35,077 bases of DNA, from contig NZ_JAQFWQ010000076.1 in NCBI RefSeq assembly GCF_027706725.1, positions 1-35,077 on the forward strand, read 5' to 3'. The notes beneath the pieces were generated by a model. It did not search any database. It saw nothing but the letters and a program-made list of their open reading frames with translations, and had not been told where the DNA came from. The translations under genes and the position numbers were made by a program. Each line of letters begins with the position of its first letter. Position 1 is the first letter of the stretch. This document shows, in pieces, positions 34,568-35,077 of this stretch. The DNA comes from Nocardiopsis endophytica (GTDB lineage: Bacteria > Actinomycetota > Actinomycetes > Streptosporangiales > Streptosporangiaceae).

Positions 34568-34969
34568 GTGACCGACCGGACCGACCGTGGCGACGACCAG
34601 CGCCGCGAGGCGGGGATGCGGGTCCGGCGCGAGGTGCTGGGCGATGCCCACGTCGACCGCGCCGAGGCCGCGAAGACGGAGTTCACCGCGCCGTTCCAGG
34701 ACTTCATCACCCGCTACGCATGGGGCGAGGTCTGGACGAGCGGCGTACTGGACCGCAGGACGCGCAGCTGCATGGTGCTGACCGCCATGGTCGCCAAGGG
34801 GCACTGGGACGAGCTGGCCATGCACGTCCGCGCGGCGGTGCGCAACGGCCTGACCGAGGAGGAGATCCGCGAGGTGTTCCTCCAGGCGGCCATCTACTGC
34901 GGGGTCCCCGCTGCCAACAAGGCCTTCGGGATCGCCCAGCGCATCCTGGCCGACCCGGCGCCGGAGTAG
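34568..34969 (+). CDS. pcaC: 4-carboxymuconolactone decarboxylase
   Basis: A 133-residue AhpD-fold enzyme converting 4-carboxymuconolactone to the enol-lactone. GMRVRREVLGD, FITRYAWGEVW, RSCMVLTAMVAKGHWDELAMHV and YCGVPAANKAF are family hallmarks. The GTG at 34568 follows GGAGGAGA, 49 bases after and in a different frame from pcaD, so it is a true separate gene. It acts before PcaD in the pathway and completes the protocatechuate branch. Confidence 0.94.
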   Translation: MTDRTDRGDDQRREAGMRVRREVLGDAHVDRAEAAKTEFTAPFQDFITRYAWGEVWTSGVLDRRTRSCMVLTAMVAKGHWDELAMHVRAAVRNGLTEEEIREVFLQAAIYCGVPAANKAFGIAQRILADPAPE

Positions 34970-35077
34970 GAGCGGGCGGGCTGACCCTGTGTTGATCTCG
35001 GGGGAGTCGGGCTCATGCTGTCGGCGGTGTCAAGTGGTGAGTGCAACTACGGGCCGGGCGCCGGGTCGGGGGTGATC

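Noticed and set aside
33727-34969. A frameshifted pcaL fusion gene
   Set aside because: The junction has a proper stop, a 49-base spacer and a strong ribosome site with a GTG start, so two genes are more likely than an error.
34970-35077. Start of a further gene after pcaC
   Set aside because: No open frame with a ribosome site can be supported before the window ends.

Overview
This is very GC-rich DNA (well above 70% by eye) with GTG and TTG starts, strong GGAGG ribosome sites and typical actinobacterial gene families. It comes from a high-GC actinomycete; a Nocardiopsaceae- or Streptomyces-like organism fits, but the genus is a guess. No insertion sequence, CRISPR array or phage gene was seen.

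Bases 1-5000: the 3' part of a beta-propeller-like gene, a tRNA-Met(CAU), malate dehydrogenase, and a divergent pair of a TetR repressor and a polytopic membrane protein with an unusual C-terminal beta-sandwich domain. Bases 5000-13000: a DUF3516-type Ski2-like helicase, a YciI-family protein, a nucleotide pyrophosphatase-like phosphodiesterase, a translationally coupled RibD-like reductase and deaminase, a lower-GC XRE-family regulator and a small membrane protein. Bases 13000-18100: a GH15 glucoamylase-like enzyme followed by a sugar-type ABC importer (lipoprotein plus two permeases, no ATPase).

Bases 18190-34969 are the heart of the window: an aromatic catabolic supercluster. The minus-strand operon (26364 to 18191) has two tandemly duplicated NitT/TauT-type lipoproteins, two permeases, an ATPase, a benzoylformate decarboxylase-like ThDP enzyme and a benzaldehyde dehydrogenase-like enzyme. 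Divergent to it, the plus strand carries an IclR regulator and pcaI-pcaJ-pcaF-pcaH-pcaG-pcaB-pcaD-pcaC, a full set for protocatechuate to succinyl-CoA plus acetyl-CoA. The likely logic is uptake of an aromatic 2-oxo acid, decarboxylation to an aldehyde, oxidation to an aromatic acid, and ring cleavage through the beta-ketoadipate pathway.

The control regions tie the two halves together. The same 15-base operator-like motif (GTTCGnnAnnAGAAC) lies upstream of the importer/decarboxylase operon, the IclR gene and pcaI. Two of these copies sit at near-identical TTGAC(C/G)-N17-TA(A)CGT promoters. Other notable points are an unfused pcaD/pcaC pair (many actinobacteria carry a fused pcaL), a roughly 150-residue low-complexity insert in the decarboxylase and loss of one of its family histidines.
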